A stretch of DNA of 64,000 nucleotides from Sphingomonas sp. NBWT7. GTDB lineage: Bacteria; Pseudomonadota; Alphaproteobacteria; Sphingomonadales; Sphingomonadaceae. The position numbers were made by a program, and so were the translations under genes. The number at the start of each line of letters is the position of its first letter. Position 1 is the first letter of the stretch. The stretch is from positions 1,883,501 through 1,947,500 of the forward strand of contig NZ_CP043639.1 in NCBI RefSeq assembly GCF_014217605.1, written 5' to 3'. A model generated the notes under the pieces. That model ran no database searches. It had not been told where the DNA came from and was given only the letters and a program-made list of their open reading frames with translations. Positions 57,137-64,000 of the stretch are shown here, piece after piece.

Positions 57137-57163
57137 CTCCCCCGCGGTCGGCGAGCGGGGTAG
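57137..57163 (+). terminator. Possible terminator after dapD
   Basis: CTCCCCCGC (57137-57145) and GCGGGGTAG (57155-57163) pair with one mismatch around a nine-base loop, followed by TTTCG. It lies 15 bases after the dapD stop. The T tract is short. Confidence 0.4.
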
Positions 57164-57175
57164 TTTCGCACTATC

Positions 57176-57206
57176 TGAACGGGTCGTTGTTTCAGGTTCA
57201 TGCAAC
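57176..57206 (+). promoter_or_regulatory. Conserved 31-bp element, copy 1
   Basis: The element reads TGAACG, seven variable bases, then GTTTCAGGTTCATGCAAC (57189-57206). TGAAC and GTTCA form an inverted repeat with a 15-base spacer. A second copy at 58103-58133 has the same spacing and differs at only two of the 18 right-hand bases. Both precede genes for small secreted glycine-zipper proteins (69 and 51 bases before the starts). Likely a shared promoter or activator site. Confidence 0.6.
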
Positions 57207-57274
57207 CCGAGCCACAAGTGCACGTTACGATCGCGTCACTGCTTTTTTAGACCCGATCCGAAAGGGAGAGTATC

Positions 57275-57583
57275 ATGCGTAAGATGTTGCTGGCGCTGGG
57301 CGCCTCCGCGATGGTTCTGCCAACGCTCGTCGCCACCACGACCGAGGCGGATGCCCAGCGCCGCTACAAGTATCGCGAATGGCGCGGCAATGACGGCCGC
57401 CTGCGCTGCCGCAAGCCGAACGGCACGACCGGCCTCGTCGTCGGCGGTGTCGCTGGCGCGCTGCTCGGCCGCACGATCGACACGCGCGGCGACCGGACGC
57501 TGGGCACGCTCGGCGGCGCCGCGGTCGGCGCGCTGGCCGGTCGCGAAGTGGAGCGCGGGACGAGCAGCCGTCGCTGCCGCTGA
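57275..57583 (+). CDS. Secreted glycine-zipper protein
   Basis: A 102-residue protein with a signal peptide (KMLLALGASAMVLPTLVATT, likely cut near ADA-Q at residue 28), a short basic segment YREWRGNDGRLRCRKPNGTT and a glycine-zipper region GLVVGGVAGALLGRTIDTRG plus TLGTLGGAAVGALAGREVER, ending in CR. Such two-helix Gly-zipper domains insert in or span membranes; the function here is unknown. The two cysteines (in RLRCRKP and near the C-terminus RRCR) could form a disulfide. AGGGAGAG lies four bases before the ATG. The C-terminal half is paralogous to that of the protein at 58184-58729. Confidence 0.87.
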   Translation: MRKMLLALGASAMVLPTLVATTTEADAQRRYKYREWRGNDGRLRCRKPNGTTGLVVGGVAGALLGRTIDTRGDRTLGTLGGAAVGALAGREVERGTSSRRCR

Positions 57584-57609
57584 GCGATCTTCCTCTGTGA
57601 AGCCTTTCG

Positions 57610-57640
57610 GGGGCGCGATCGTTACGGTCGCGCCCCTTTT
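57610..57640 (+). terminator. Rho-independent terminator after glycine-zipper gene
   Basis: GGGGCGCGA (57610-57618) pairs perfectly with TCGCGCCCC (57628-57636) around a nine-base loop, and is followed by TTTT (57637-57640). It lies 26 bases after the stop of the glycine-zipper gene and ends 21 bases before the OsmC start, so OsmC may depend on readthrough or its own promoter. Confidence 0.75.
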
Positions 57641-57661
57641 GGTTTGCAGGAGACGTTTTCC

Positions 57662-58090
57662 ATGCCCGTTCACAGTGGTTCCGCCCGATACGAAGGCCTC
57701 GGCAAAGACGGCAAGGGCTGGGTATCGACCCAGTCGGGCGCGCTGGCCGACCAGTCCTACGGCTTTGCCACGCGCTTCGAAGACACGTCCGGAACCAACC
57801 CCGAGGAACTGATCGCCGTGGCACATGCCAGCTGCTTCACGATGGCACTGAGCTTCGCGCTCGCGCGTGCCGGGCACACCAAGGGCACGCTGGAAACGCA
57901 CGCCAAGGTCAGCCTGGAAAAGGACGGTGACGGCTTCACCATCACCAAGTCCGAACTCGATCTGCGCGCGAGCGTGTCGGGGATCGCTGCCGACGACTTC
58001 GATCGCATCGCGGCGGAGGCAAAGGCCAATTGCCCGGTATCCAAGGTACTTAACGCGGAAATTACGTTGAAGCATTCGCTTGCCGAGTAA
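57662..58090 (+). CDS. OsmC family peroxiredoxin
   Basis: A 142-residue OsmC/OhrA-type thiol peroxidase that reduces organic hydroperoxides in the cytoplasm. The two redox cysteines are Cys58 in EELIAVAHASCFTMALSFAL and Cys124 in EAKANCPVSKVLNAEIT, the OsmC pattern. The N-terminus HSGSARYEGLGKDGKGWVST matches OsmC rather than Ohr. GCAGGAGA is eight bases upstream of the ATG. It lies between the two glycine-zipper genes, suggesting a shared envelope or oxidative stress context, though a terminator precedes it. Confidence 0.93.
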   Translation: MPVHSGSARYEGLGKDGKGWVSTQSGALADQSYGFATRFEDTSGTNPEELIAVAHASCFTMALSFALARAGHTKGTLETHAKVSLEKDGDGFTITKSELDLRASVSGIAADDFDRIAAEAKANCPVSKVLNAEITLKHSLAE

Positions 58091-58102
58091 CTGACGGTCG
58101 CA

Positions 58103-58133
58103 TGAACGCGACGTAGTTTCTGGTTCACGCAAC
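58103..58133 (+). promoter_or_regulatory. Conserved 31-bp element, copy 2
   Basis: TGAACG, seven variable bases, then GTTTCTGGTTCACGCAAC (58116-58133). Same length, spacing and inverted repeat (TGAAC, 15 bases, GTTCA) as the copy at 57176-57206. It lies 13 bases after the OsmC stop and 51 bases before the next glycine-zipper gene. An additional local dyad, GACGTAGTT with AACTACGTC, flanks part of it (58110-58139). Confidence 0.6.
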
Positions 58134-58183
58134 TACGTCGCCTTTTCGTTGTTCTACCCGCATCGTCATCAAGGAGTAACGTG

Positions 58184-58729
58184 ATGCGTATCGTTCTTGC
58201 CGCGGCGCTCGCCGCGACCACTGTTGCCGCGATGCCCGCCACCGCCCAATCGGGTGCTGCGCGCGAGTATCGCCAGGATGTTCGTGAGGCACAGCGCGAC
58301 TACCGTCGCGATCTGCACAACGCCGACTCACAGCGCGACGTGCGCCGCGCTAACCGTGAGTATCGCCGCGAAGTACGCGACGCCCGCCAAGATTATCGCC
58401 GCGACTATCGCCAGTGGCGCCAGTTCGACTATAATCGTCTGCCGCCGGGCCAGCGCTATTACTACGCCGACAGTTTCTATCGTGACGGCCGCTACTACCA
58501 GCCGCGTCGGCTGTCGCGCGCGGACCGCATCTATCGCGGCAATAACGGCCGCTACTATTGCCGCCGTGGCGACGGTACGACCGGGCTGATCATTGGCGGT
58601 CTGGGCGGCGGCGTGCTCGGCAGCCTGATCGCGAACGGCCGGTCGAACACGCTCGGCGCGCTGCTCGGCGCGGGCGCGGGGGCGGCGCTCGGCGCGTCGA
58701 TCGATCGCGGCAACGTGGTCTGCCGTTGA
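58184..58729 (+). CDS. Secreted RcnB/glycine-zipper protein with Arg-Tyr-rich repeats
   Basis: A 181-residue secreted protein: signal peptide RIVLAAALAATTVAAMPATA, then a highly charged helical stretch (about residues 25-82) with an 8-11-residue repeat of the type REYRQDVREAQRDYRRDL and REYRREVRDARQDYRRDY, a segment RLPPGQRYYYADSFYRDGRY that resembles the RcnB-family motif, and a glycine zipper GTTGLIIGGLGGGVLGSLIA near the C-terminus ending CR. Probably periplasmic or outer-membrane associated, role unknown. AAGGAG is seven bases from the ATG at 58184; a GTG one codon earlier is also possible. The C-terminal part matches the protein at 57275-57583. Confidence 0.87.
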   Translation: MRIVLAAALAATTVAAMPATAQSGAAREYRQDVREAQRDYRRDLHNADSQRDVRRANREYRREVRDARQDYRRDYRQWRQFDYNRLPPGQRYYYADSFYRDGRYYQPRRLSRADRIYRGNNGRYYCRRGDGTTGLIIGGLGGGVLGSLIANGRSNTLGALLGAGAGAALGASIDRGNVVCR

Positions 58730-58768
58730 TTTAAAAGCTTTCTGCCGGAAGTAACGGCGCGTACCCGG

Positions 58769-58797
58769 GGGCTCGGCGAGTGATCGCCGGGCCCTTT
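58769..58797 (+). terminator. Rho-independent terminator
   Basis: GGGCTCGGCGA (58769-58779) pairs with TCGCCGGGCCC (58784-58794), ten Watson-Crick pairs and one G-T, four-base loop, followed by TTTCCGTTTT. It ends the second glycine-zipper gene, 40 bases after its stop. Confidence 0.7.
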
Positions 58798-58829
58798 CCG
58801 TTTTCGATCGGCCGACGGCGCTTCGGAAG

Positions 58830-58843
58830 CGATAGATCTATCG
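58830..58843. promoter_or_regulatory. 14-bp perfect palindrome
   Basis: CGATAGATCTATCG is fully self-complementary. It lies in the 251-base gap between the glycine-zipper gene and mobA, after the terminator and 137 bases upstream of mobA. It could be an operator; apart from it and the terminator nothing else is recognised in the gap. Confidence 0.35.
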
Positions 58844-58980
58844 GCTGACCGGCGTTTGCTCGTTTCGTGTAGGACGCTGCTCGATCGATGAAGGGATCGC
58901 AGCTGCGCAGCAGGAGTCGGCGCCGTTGGGCGGACGATCGAACCTCGCCGCCGCAGGGCGCGTCTGCTAGCGCCCGATCG

Positions 58981-59520
58981 ATGACCGGCCCCTCCCCCCG
59001 CATCCTCGGCGCGATTCTGGCAGGTGGGCAGTCTTCGCGCTTCGGCGCGGACAAGGCGCTGGCACTGCTTGGCGGCAAGACGCTGCTCGATCACGTCGCC
59101 GCGTCGCTCGCGCCGCAGGTCGACGCGCTTGCCGTCGTCGGGCGCGCGTACGCCGATATCAACAGCATCGCCGACGTGCCGCGACCGGGACTCGGCCCGC
59201 TCGGCGCACTCGCTGGCGCATTGCGCTACGCCGTGGAGGGTGGCTTCGGCGCGGTGCTCAGCGTGCCGTGCGATGCGCCCGTGCTACCCGGCGATCTGCG
59301 CCGGATCCTTTCAGGCGACGGCGCGGCGTATCTTCGCGACCTGCCGGTGATCGGCTGGTGGCCGGCGATGCTGGCGAGGCCGCTCGCGCGCTGGCTCGAC
59401 GACGACAATCCGCGCAGCGTGCGGCGTTGGGCCGACACTGTCGGCGCGCGCGCGATCGCCGTCGATCGGCTGCCCCCCAACATCAACACGCCCGCCGATC
59501 TCGCGGCGCTCGGCGGCTGA
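58981..59520 (+). CDS. mobA: Molybdenum cofactor guanylyltransferase
   Basis: A 179-residue nucleotidyltransferase of the MobA type, which attaches GMP to molybdopterin. N-terminal signature LGAILAGGQSSRFGADKALA (consensus LAGGxSxRxGxDK), then LGPLGALAGALRYA, VLSVPCDAPVLPGDLRR and the end DRLPPNINTPADLAAL with the conserved NxNTPxDL. All are as expected. The ATG at 58981 lacks a clear ribosome binding site; an upstream in-frame ATG at 58888 adds 31 unlikely residues. Convergent with the NnrU-like gene. Confidence 0.88.
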   Translation: MTGPSPRILGAILAGGQSSRFGADKALALLGGKTLLDHVAASLAPQVDALAVVGRAYADINSIADVPRPGLGPLGALAGALRYAVEGGFGAVLSVPCDAPVLPGDLRRILSGDGAAYLRDLPVIGWWPAMLARPLARWLDDDNPRSVRRWADTVGARAIAVDRLPPNINTPADLAALGG

Positions 59521-59527
59521 GCGCGGC

Positions 59528-60208
59528 TTAGCCGATCCAGCGCCAGATGCCCGCGCGCCACCCGGCGAGCGGGATGTGCGCCCAGGTGGCAACCAGCCAG
59601 ACGAGCAGCCCGCCGGCGAGCGCGTGCATCCCGATTTTCCCGATGCGTGCGCGCCCGGCAGCAATCGCAGCGAACGGCCAGTAGCTCGTCCGCGCCTGCC
59701 ACGCGGCCCAGAAATCGGGCTGCAGCCGCGCCTTTTTACGATCCTGCAGGTGCGCGCCGACGAGCGCGAGGATAACGATCGCGAGCGAGAGGACGATGTT
59801 CGACGGATCGGGATAGACGAGGATGTGGACGATGCCCCATACGGCGAAGCCCCACATCATCGGGTGGCGCGTAATCGCGAAGACGCCGCGCGCCTCCGGC
59901 ACCGTGTCGGTTCGCGCCTCGGGCAGCGCAGGATTGCGCACCAGCGACCCCATGAAGAGGATCGCGCCCGCCGCCATCGCCACGGTGCCGATCGCCCATA
60001 ATGCGTCGCCGACAGGCCACAGCGGCGCGGCGGGCGGCGCGGCGCGATACGCCAGCGCGAGCCAGATCAGCGTAGCGAACGCGACGAGGCTGTAGGTCCC
60101 TAGGAACCCGCGCTCCCCCGCCGCGCGCACGATCGGCGCGCGCAGCGGATGCGACAGGAGAAAATGCGTCCCCACGAACGCGATCACCGCCAGCACCACG
60201 TTACCCAT
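59528..60208 (-). CDS. NnrU family membrane protein
   Basis: A 226-residue membrane protein with about six helices. Family motifs: FVGTHFLLSHPLRAPIVRAA at the N-terminus, VFAITRHPMMWGFAVWGIVH and LQDRKKARLQPDFWAAWQ. NnrU was first linked to nitrite/nitric oxide reduction in Rhodobacter, and the relatives include isoprenylcysteine-methyltransferase-like and epsilon-15-cis-zeta-carotene isomerase proteins (haem b enzymes); no denitrification genes are nearby, so the role here is open. GGAGG lies five bases before the ATG. Confidence 0.88.
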   Translation of the reverse strand: MGNVVLAVIAFVGTHFLLSHPLRAPIVRAAGERGFLGTYSLVAFATLIWLALAYRAAPPAAPLWPVGDALWAIGTVAMAAGAILFMGSLVRNPALPEARTDTVPEARGVFAITRHPMMWGFAVWGIVHILVYPDPSNIVLSLAIVILALVGAHLQDRKKARLQPDFWAAWQARTSYWPFAAIAAGRARIGKIGMHALAGGLLVWLVATWAHIPLAGWRAGIWRWIG

Positions 60209-60253
60209 TACCGCCTCCTATAAGTAAGCGGCGTCAACATGGCGCAAGCCGCG

Positions 60254-61882
60254 CTATCCCGCAAACGGCAATTGATAGTCCGTCATACGCTGGCGGATCA
60301 GCTTCTTGTCGATCTTGCCCGTTGCGCCGAGCGGAATCTCGTCGACGAAAACGACGTCGTCGGGCATCCACCATTTGGCGATCTTGCCGTCGAGGAAGCC
60401 GGTCAGATCCTCCTTCGCCGCCGCTTCGCCGGGCTTGAGCTGACACAGCAGGATCGGCCGCTCGTCCCATTTGGGATGCGCGACGCCGATCACCGCGGCG
60501 AGCGCCACTGCCGGATGGCCGGCGGCGATATTCTCGATCTCGATCGAGCTGATCCACTCGCCGCCCGATTTCACCACGTCCTTGGCGCGATCGGTGATCG
60601 TCATGTAGCCGCGTCGATCGATTGTCGCGACGTCGCCGGTATCGAAATAGCCGTCCGCGTCGAGGATCTCACCGCCCTCGCCGCCGAAATAGGATTCGAC
60701 GATCGTCGGCCCCTTGATCTTGAGCCGACCGAACGTCTCGCCATCGTGCGGCAGCGGCGTTCCCGCGTCGTCGGTCAGCTTGAACTTCAGCCCGCACATC
60801 AGCCGGCCCTGCTTGATCTTGTGCGCGACCTGCGCGTCCGCATCCATCGCCGCAACTTCGGCGTTCGGCGAGGAGAGTGTGGCCAGCGGCGACGTCTCGG
60901 TCATCCCCCAGCCCTGCACCACCTCGACGCCGAATTCGTCGCGGAAGGCGCGCACCAGCATCTCGGGCACCGCCGAACCGCCGATGGTCACGCGCTGCAG
61001 CGTCTCGAGCTTGCGGCCGGAACTGCGCAGATATTGCAGCAGCCCCTGCCACACCGTCGGCACCGCGGCGGAATAGGTGACGCCCTCCTGCTCGATCAGG
61101 TCGCAGATCGATTGGCCGTCCATCTGCGGCCCCGGCAGCACCAGCTTGGCGCCGACCGCGGGCGCGGAATAGACAACGCCCCACGCGTTGGCGTGGTACA
61201 TCGGCACCACGAGCAGCACCGTGTCGCGCGCCGACAGCGCGAGTGCGTCGGCCTGCAGCGTCAGCATCGTGTGGAGGTAGTTCGAGCGGTGCGAGTAGAG
61301 CACACCCTTGGGATTGCCCGTCGTGCCGCTGGTGTAGCACAGCCCGCAGGCGAGGTTCTCGTCGAACCCGCCCCAGGCATATTCCGCCGGCTCGCCCGCG
61401 ATCCAATCATCGAACGCGGTCGCGGCATAGTCGGTCTGCGGCATCGACGCGGCGTCGCACAGGAAAATCACGCGCTCGATCCCCGGCGCCTGCGGCAGCA
61501 GCTGCGCGATCGTTTCGGCGCAATTGGGATCGGCGAGCAGGATGCGATCGCCGGCGTGGTTGGCGATATAGGCGATCTGTTCGAGGAACAGCCGCGGGTT
61601 GAGCGTGTGGAGCACCGCGCCCATGTTCGTCGCGCCGTACCAGGCGGCGAGGTGGCGATGCGTGTTCCATCCCATCGTCGCGACGCGATCGCCCTGCCCG
61701 ATGCCGGCACGCGCGAGCGCAGACGACACGCGCTTCGCCATTGCATGCACCGCCACGTAATCGCTGCGGGTGACAATGCCGGCGGCGTCGCGCGACACGA
61801 TCTCGCGCGTGCCCGACCAGGTCGCGGCGTGATCGAGGAACGTGTCGACCGTCAATTGCCCCGACTGCATCAGGCCCAGCAT
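60254..61882 (-). CDS. Long-chain fatty-acyl-CoA synthetase-like protein
   Basis: A 542-residue adenylate-forming ligase similar to medium/long-chain fatty acid CoA ligases (AlkK-like). Motifs: [91 protein letters not shown] and [16 protein letters not shown]. It should activate a fatty acid or related acid. Start at ATG 61880-61882 with GGAGAGAAGAT upstream; the frame extends further without family similarity. It is followed by NnrU (45 bases) and preceded by the dehydrogenase gene (118 bases), all on the minus strand. Confidence 0.93.
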   Translation of the reverse strand: MLGLMQSGQLTVDTFLDHAATWSGTREIVSRDAAGIVTRSDYVAVHAMAKRVSSALARAGIGQGDRVATMGWNTHRHLAAWYGATNMGAVLHTLNPRLFLEQIAYIANHAGDRILLADPNCAETIAQLLPQAPGIERVIFLCDAASMPQTDYAATAFDDWIAGEPAEYAWGGFDENLACGLCYTSGTTGNPKGVLYSHRSNYLHTMLTLQADALALSARDTVLLVVPMYHANAWGVVYSAPAVGAKLVLPGPQMDGQSICDLIEQEGVTYSAAVPTVWQGLLQYLRSSGRKLETLQRVTIGGSAVPEMLVRAFRDEFGVEVVQGWGMTETSPLATLSSPNAEVAAMDADAQVAHKIKQGRLMCGLKFKLTDDAGTPLPHDGETFGRLKIKGPTIVESYFGGEGGEILDADGYFDTGDVATIDRRGYMTITDRAKDVVKSGGEWISSIEIENIAAGHPAVALAAVIGVAHPKWDERPILLCQLKPGEAAAKEDLTGFLDGKIAKWWMPDDVVFVDEIPLGATGKIDKKLIRQRMTDYQLPFAG

Positions 61883-62000
61883 TGATCTTCTCTCCGTCGT
61901 GAACGTGCAGGGTCCATCCCCGCACGCATCGTTATCGTGTTTTCCGACCCGACTGTGCTGCACGCGCCGTGCCTGCACAAGTCCGGCCACGGCGTACGCG

Positions 62001-63185
62001 TCACGCCGCCTGCGCCGCCTTCCAGTCGCGCTTCACCTTCTTCGCAAGGCTCCATTTGTGCACTTCCGTGGGACCGTCGTAGATGCGGAAAGCGCGGATC
62101 TCGCGGAACACCTGCTCGACGATCGTGTCGCCGCTGACGCCCGTCGCACCCATCACCTGGACGCAGCGATCGGCGATGCGCATCAGCGCCTCCGACACCG
62201 CAACCTTCGCCATCGAGCTTTCCACCGTGCCGAGCACGCCGGTGTCGAGCACGTCGGCGCACCAATCGATCATCAGCTCGGCCTGTTTCAGGTCAATCAG
62301 ATTCTCCGCCAGCATGAAACCGACGCCCTCGTGATCGACCAGCGGCTTGCCGAAGGCGTGGCGGCGGTTGGCGTAATCGGTCGCGATCTCGTGCGCGCGG
62401 GCGCACGCGCCGTGCCAGCGCATGCAGTGCGTGAGACGCGCCGGCGCAAGGCGGACCTGCGCGAGCTTGAAGCCGTCGCCCGGATCGCCGAGCATCTGGT
62501 CCGCCGGCACGCGCAGATTGTCGATCGTGACCACCGAATGGCCGCCGGGCATCGAACTGTCGATCGTGTCGAGCACGCGCTCGATGCGGATTGCAGGATC
62601 GGGCAGGTCGACGAGGAACATCGACGCGCCTTCATCGGCCTTGGCCATGACGATGCCGACTTTCGCGCCGTCCGCGCCGGTGATGAAGGTCTTGCGGCCG
62701 TTGATCACCCAGTGATTGCCGTCGCGCACCGCGGTGGTGCGCATCATCGACGGGTCGGATCCGGCGCCGCCGCCGCCCCCGCCTTCACCCCCGCCGTCCA
62801 TCGCCGGCTCGGTCATGAAGAAGGCGCTGCGCGCCTCGCCGCTGACGAGCGGCTTGAGGAAGCGTTCCTTCAGCTCAGGGCTCGCCTTCTTGCCGAGCAG
62901 GTACATGTTGCCCTCGTCGGGCGCCATCACGTTGACCGCCAGTGGCCCGAGTGGTGACAGGCCCGACGCGCGCAGCACGTCCGCCGTCTCGCGATGCGTC
63001 AGGTGGTCGCCATCGGGCAGGATGTGCGGCGTCAGCACGCCGGCGGCGCGCGCCAGCCCGCGCATTTCCTGCACCAACGCGTCCGACGGCCCGTGATCGC
63101 CGCAGCGCGGATCGCGTTCGTACGGCACGATCTGTTCGCGCACGAACGCTTCGACTTTGGCGGCGATCTCCTGGCCTCTCGTCAT
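62001..63185 (-). CDS. Acyl-CoA dehydrogenase with glycine-rich insertion
   Basis: A 394-residue dehydrogenase. Signature ARSAFFMTEPAMDGGGEGG, then GAGSDPSMMRTTAVRDGNHW, NGRKTFITGADGAKVGIVMA and the C-terminal IRAFRIYDGPTEVHKWSLAK. A run of about ten glycines (residues about 130-142, encoded at 62760-62795) is inserted into the flavin-contact loop right after the TEP motif, where relatives have a short linker. The second ATG (63183-63185) is taken because GGGA stands six bases before it; the ATG two codons earlier abuts that site. The CitE-like gene lies 89 bases upstream on the same strand. Confidence 0.92.
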   Translation of the reverse strand: MTRGQEIAAKVEAFVREQIVPYERDPRCGDHGPSDALVQEMRGLARAAGVLTPHILPDGDHLTHRETADVLRASGLSPLGPLAVNVMAPDEGNMYLLGKKASPELKERFLKPLVSGEARSAFFMTEPAMDGGGEGGGGGGAGSDPSMMRTTAVRDGNHWVINGRKTFITGADGAKVGIVMAKADEGASMFLVDLPDPAIRIERVLDTIDSSMPGGHSVVTIDNLRVPADQMLGDPGDGFKLAQVRLAPARLTHCMRWHGACARAHEIATDYANRRHAFGKPLVDHEGVGFMLAENLIDLKQAELMIDWCADVLDTGVLGTVESSMAKVAVSEALMRIADRCVQVMGATGVSGDTIVEQVFREIRAFRIYDGPTEVHKWSLAKKVKRDWKAAQAA

Positions 63186-63273
63186 CGTCATTCCCGCATC
63201 ATTGTTGCCCGAGCCTTAGGCTCTTGTCGTGTTTCATTTCGTGTCGCCAGCGTTATCGGCGCGGCGTCGTTGG

Positions 63274-64000
63274 TCAGTCGAGCAGCGCGAGCAGGCGCCG
63301 CGCGCTCTTGAGGTGCGGGGCGTCGATCATGCTGCCGTCGAGTTGCAGGGCGCCCGCGTGCGGGTTCGCATCGAATGCTGCGACGACGGCGCGGGCGTGC
63401 GCGATCTCGGCGTCGCTGGGGGTGAAGGTCTGGTTGATCACCGCGACCTGCGTCGGGTGGATCGCCATCATCCCGGTGAACCCGTCGCGCCGGCCGCGCG
63501 CGGCGTAGCCGGCGAGGCCATCGAGATTGCGGAAGTCGGGGAACACCGTCTCGATCGCGGGCACGGCGGCGGCGTGTGCGCCGAACAGCGTGAGCGCGCG
63601 GACGACGCGATAAGGATCGGTGTAGCTGCCGTCGTCCTCGCGCGCGGTCATCGCGCCGATCGCGGCGGGCAGATCCTCCGCCCCCCAGGTGACCCCGGCG
63701 AGGCGCCCTGCCACCTCGGCGAAGGTCCCGAGGCGGAACACCGCCGCGGGCGTCTCGCTCGCGACAGGCAGCACCAGGTAATCGCCCGGCAGCCGATCGA
63801 CCAGCATCGCGACCGACTCGGCGCCCTCGGCCTTGGGCAGCACGATGCCGTCGAGCGCCAGGCCCGCCAGCGCGTCGAGATCGGCCGCAGCCTCGTCGCT
63901 GTCGATCGGATTGATCCGCACGAAGATCGCCGGGCCGTCTTCCTCACGCGGCGCGGCGATCCAGTCGCGCACCGCAGTGCGCGCTTCGGGCTTGCGATCG
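63274..64000 (-). CDS. HpcH/HpaI aldolase (CitE-like CoA ester lyase), partial
   Basis: 242 residues of a TIM-barrel lyase; its N-terminus lies beyond the window. Visible motifs: AIFVRINPIDSDEAAADLDA (conserved Arg), LDGIVLPKAEGAESVAML (Lys/Glu metal site region), VTWGAEDLPAAIGAMTARED (second metal ligand) and GFTGMMAIHPTQVAVINQTF. The protein belongs to the CitE/malyl-CoA lyase-like family, which cleaves or forms beta-hydroxyacyl-CoA esters such as malyl-CoA or citramalyl-CoA. Next to a dehydrogenase and CoA ligase it may act late in an acyl-CoA degradation route. Confidence 0.92.
   Translation of the reverse strand, partial: DRKPEARTAVRDWIAAPREEDGPAIFVRINPIDSDEAAADLDALAGLALDGIVLPKAEGAESVAMLVDRLPGDYLVLPVASETPAAVFRLGTFAEVAGRLAGVTWGAEDLPAAIGAMTAREDDGSYTDPYRVVRALTLFGAHAAAVPAIETVFPDFRNLDGLAGYAARGRRDGFTGMMAIHPTQVAVINQTFTPSDAEIAHARAVVAAFDANPHAGALQLDGSMIDAPHLKSARRLLALLD

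Noticed and set aside
63211-63223. GAGCC-TTA-GGCTC dyad between CitE-like and dehydrogenase genes
   Set aside because: Arms of five bases and no T tract on either strand; too weak to call terminator or operator.

Overview
The window looks like chromosome of a sphingomonad (Alphaproteobacteria, Sphingomonas or close relative). This is inferred from the very high GC content, strong GC3-driven shadow frames, two large TonB-dependent receptors, a bacterial (6-4) photolyase with four Fe-S cysteines, a PrsK/PrsR regulatory pair of the XrtA exopolysaccharide type, and dense acyl-CoA catabolic genes. Coding is tight: 58 protein genes are called, no gap exceeds 300 bases, and I see no tRNA, rRNA, CRISPR array, insertion sequence or phage gene.

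Region 0-28 kb is mostly a catabolic island for an unidentified, probably hydrophobic carboxylic acid. On the minus strand are a thioesterase, two acyl-CoA dehydrogenases, a LysR regulator that seems to start at ATA, a flavin-reductase-like protein, an AMP-forming CoA ligase and a luciferase-like monooxygenase. After a housekeeping interval (serine acetyltransferase, S10 carboxypeptidase, photolyase/HhH/deaminase operon) come a short-chain dehydrogenase, a thiolase, a feruloyl-CoA-synthase-like ligase, a second CoA ligase, a TetR regulator, a TonB receptor, a dienoyl-CoA-reductase-like SDR, a CaiB-type CoA transferase, a second and clearly paralogous TetR regulator, and an MFS transporter. Inverted repeats sit in the control regions, and one 10-base sequence is shared by two of them.

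Region 28-38 kb holds two translationally coupled operons. The first encodes a family 2 glycosyltransferase, a short degenerate acyl-CoA-dehydrogenase-like protein, a PIG-L deacetylase and a NodS-like methyltransferase: an uncharacterised set resembling a small glycan or glycolipid modification pathway and the best candidate here for an undescribed system. The second encodes a cytochrome c oxidase: subunit II with a fused cytochrome c domain, a fused subunit I-III protein, a small membrane protein, a CtaG-like assembly factor and a tri-haem cytochrome c.

Region 38-52 kb has a second TonB receptor with a hairpin in its leader, an ABC-F ATPase, a DUF815 ATPase, and an exopolysaccharide locus (sugar transferase, PrsK, PrsR, TPR protein) divergent from mannose-1-phosphate guanylyltransferase.

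Region 52-64 kb has a PepSY protein plus response regulator and sensor kinase, a small membrane protein antisense between the latter two, a second luciferase-like oxidoreductase, a HAD nucleotidase coupled to dapD, two glycine-zipper secreted proteins sharing a conserved upstream element, an OsmC protein, MobA, an NnrU-like protein, and a final group of fatty-acyl-CoA ligase, acyl-CoA dehydrogenase and CitE-like lyase (cut by the window edge).
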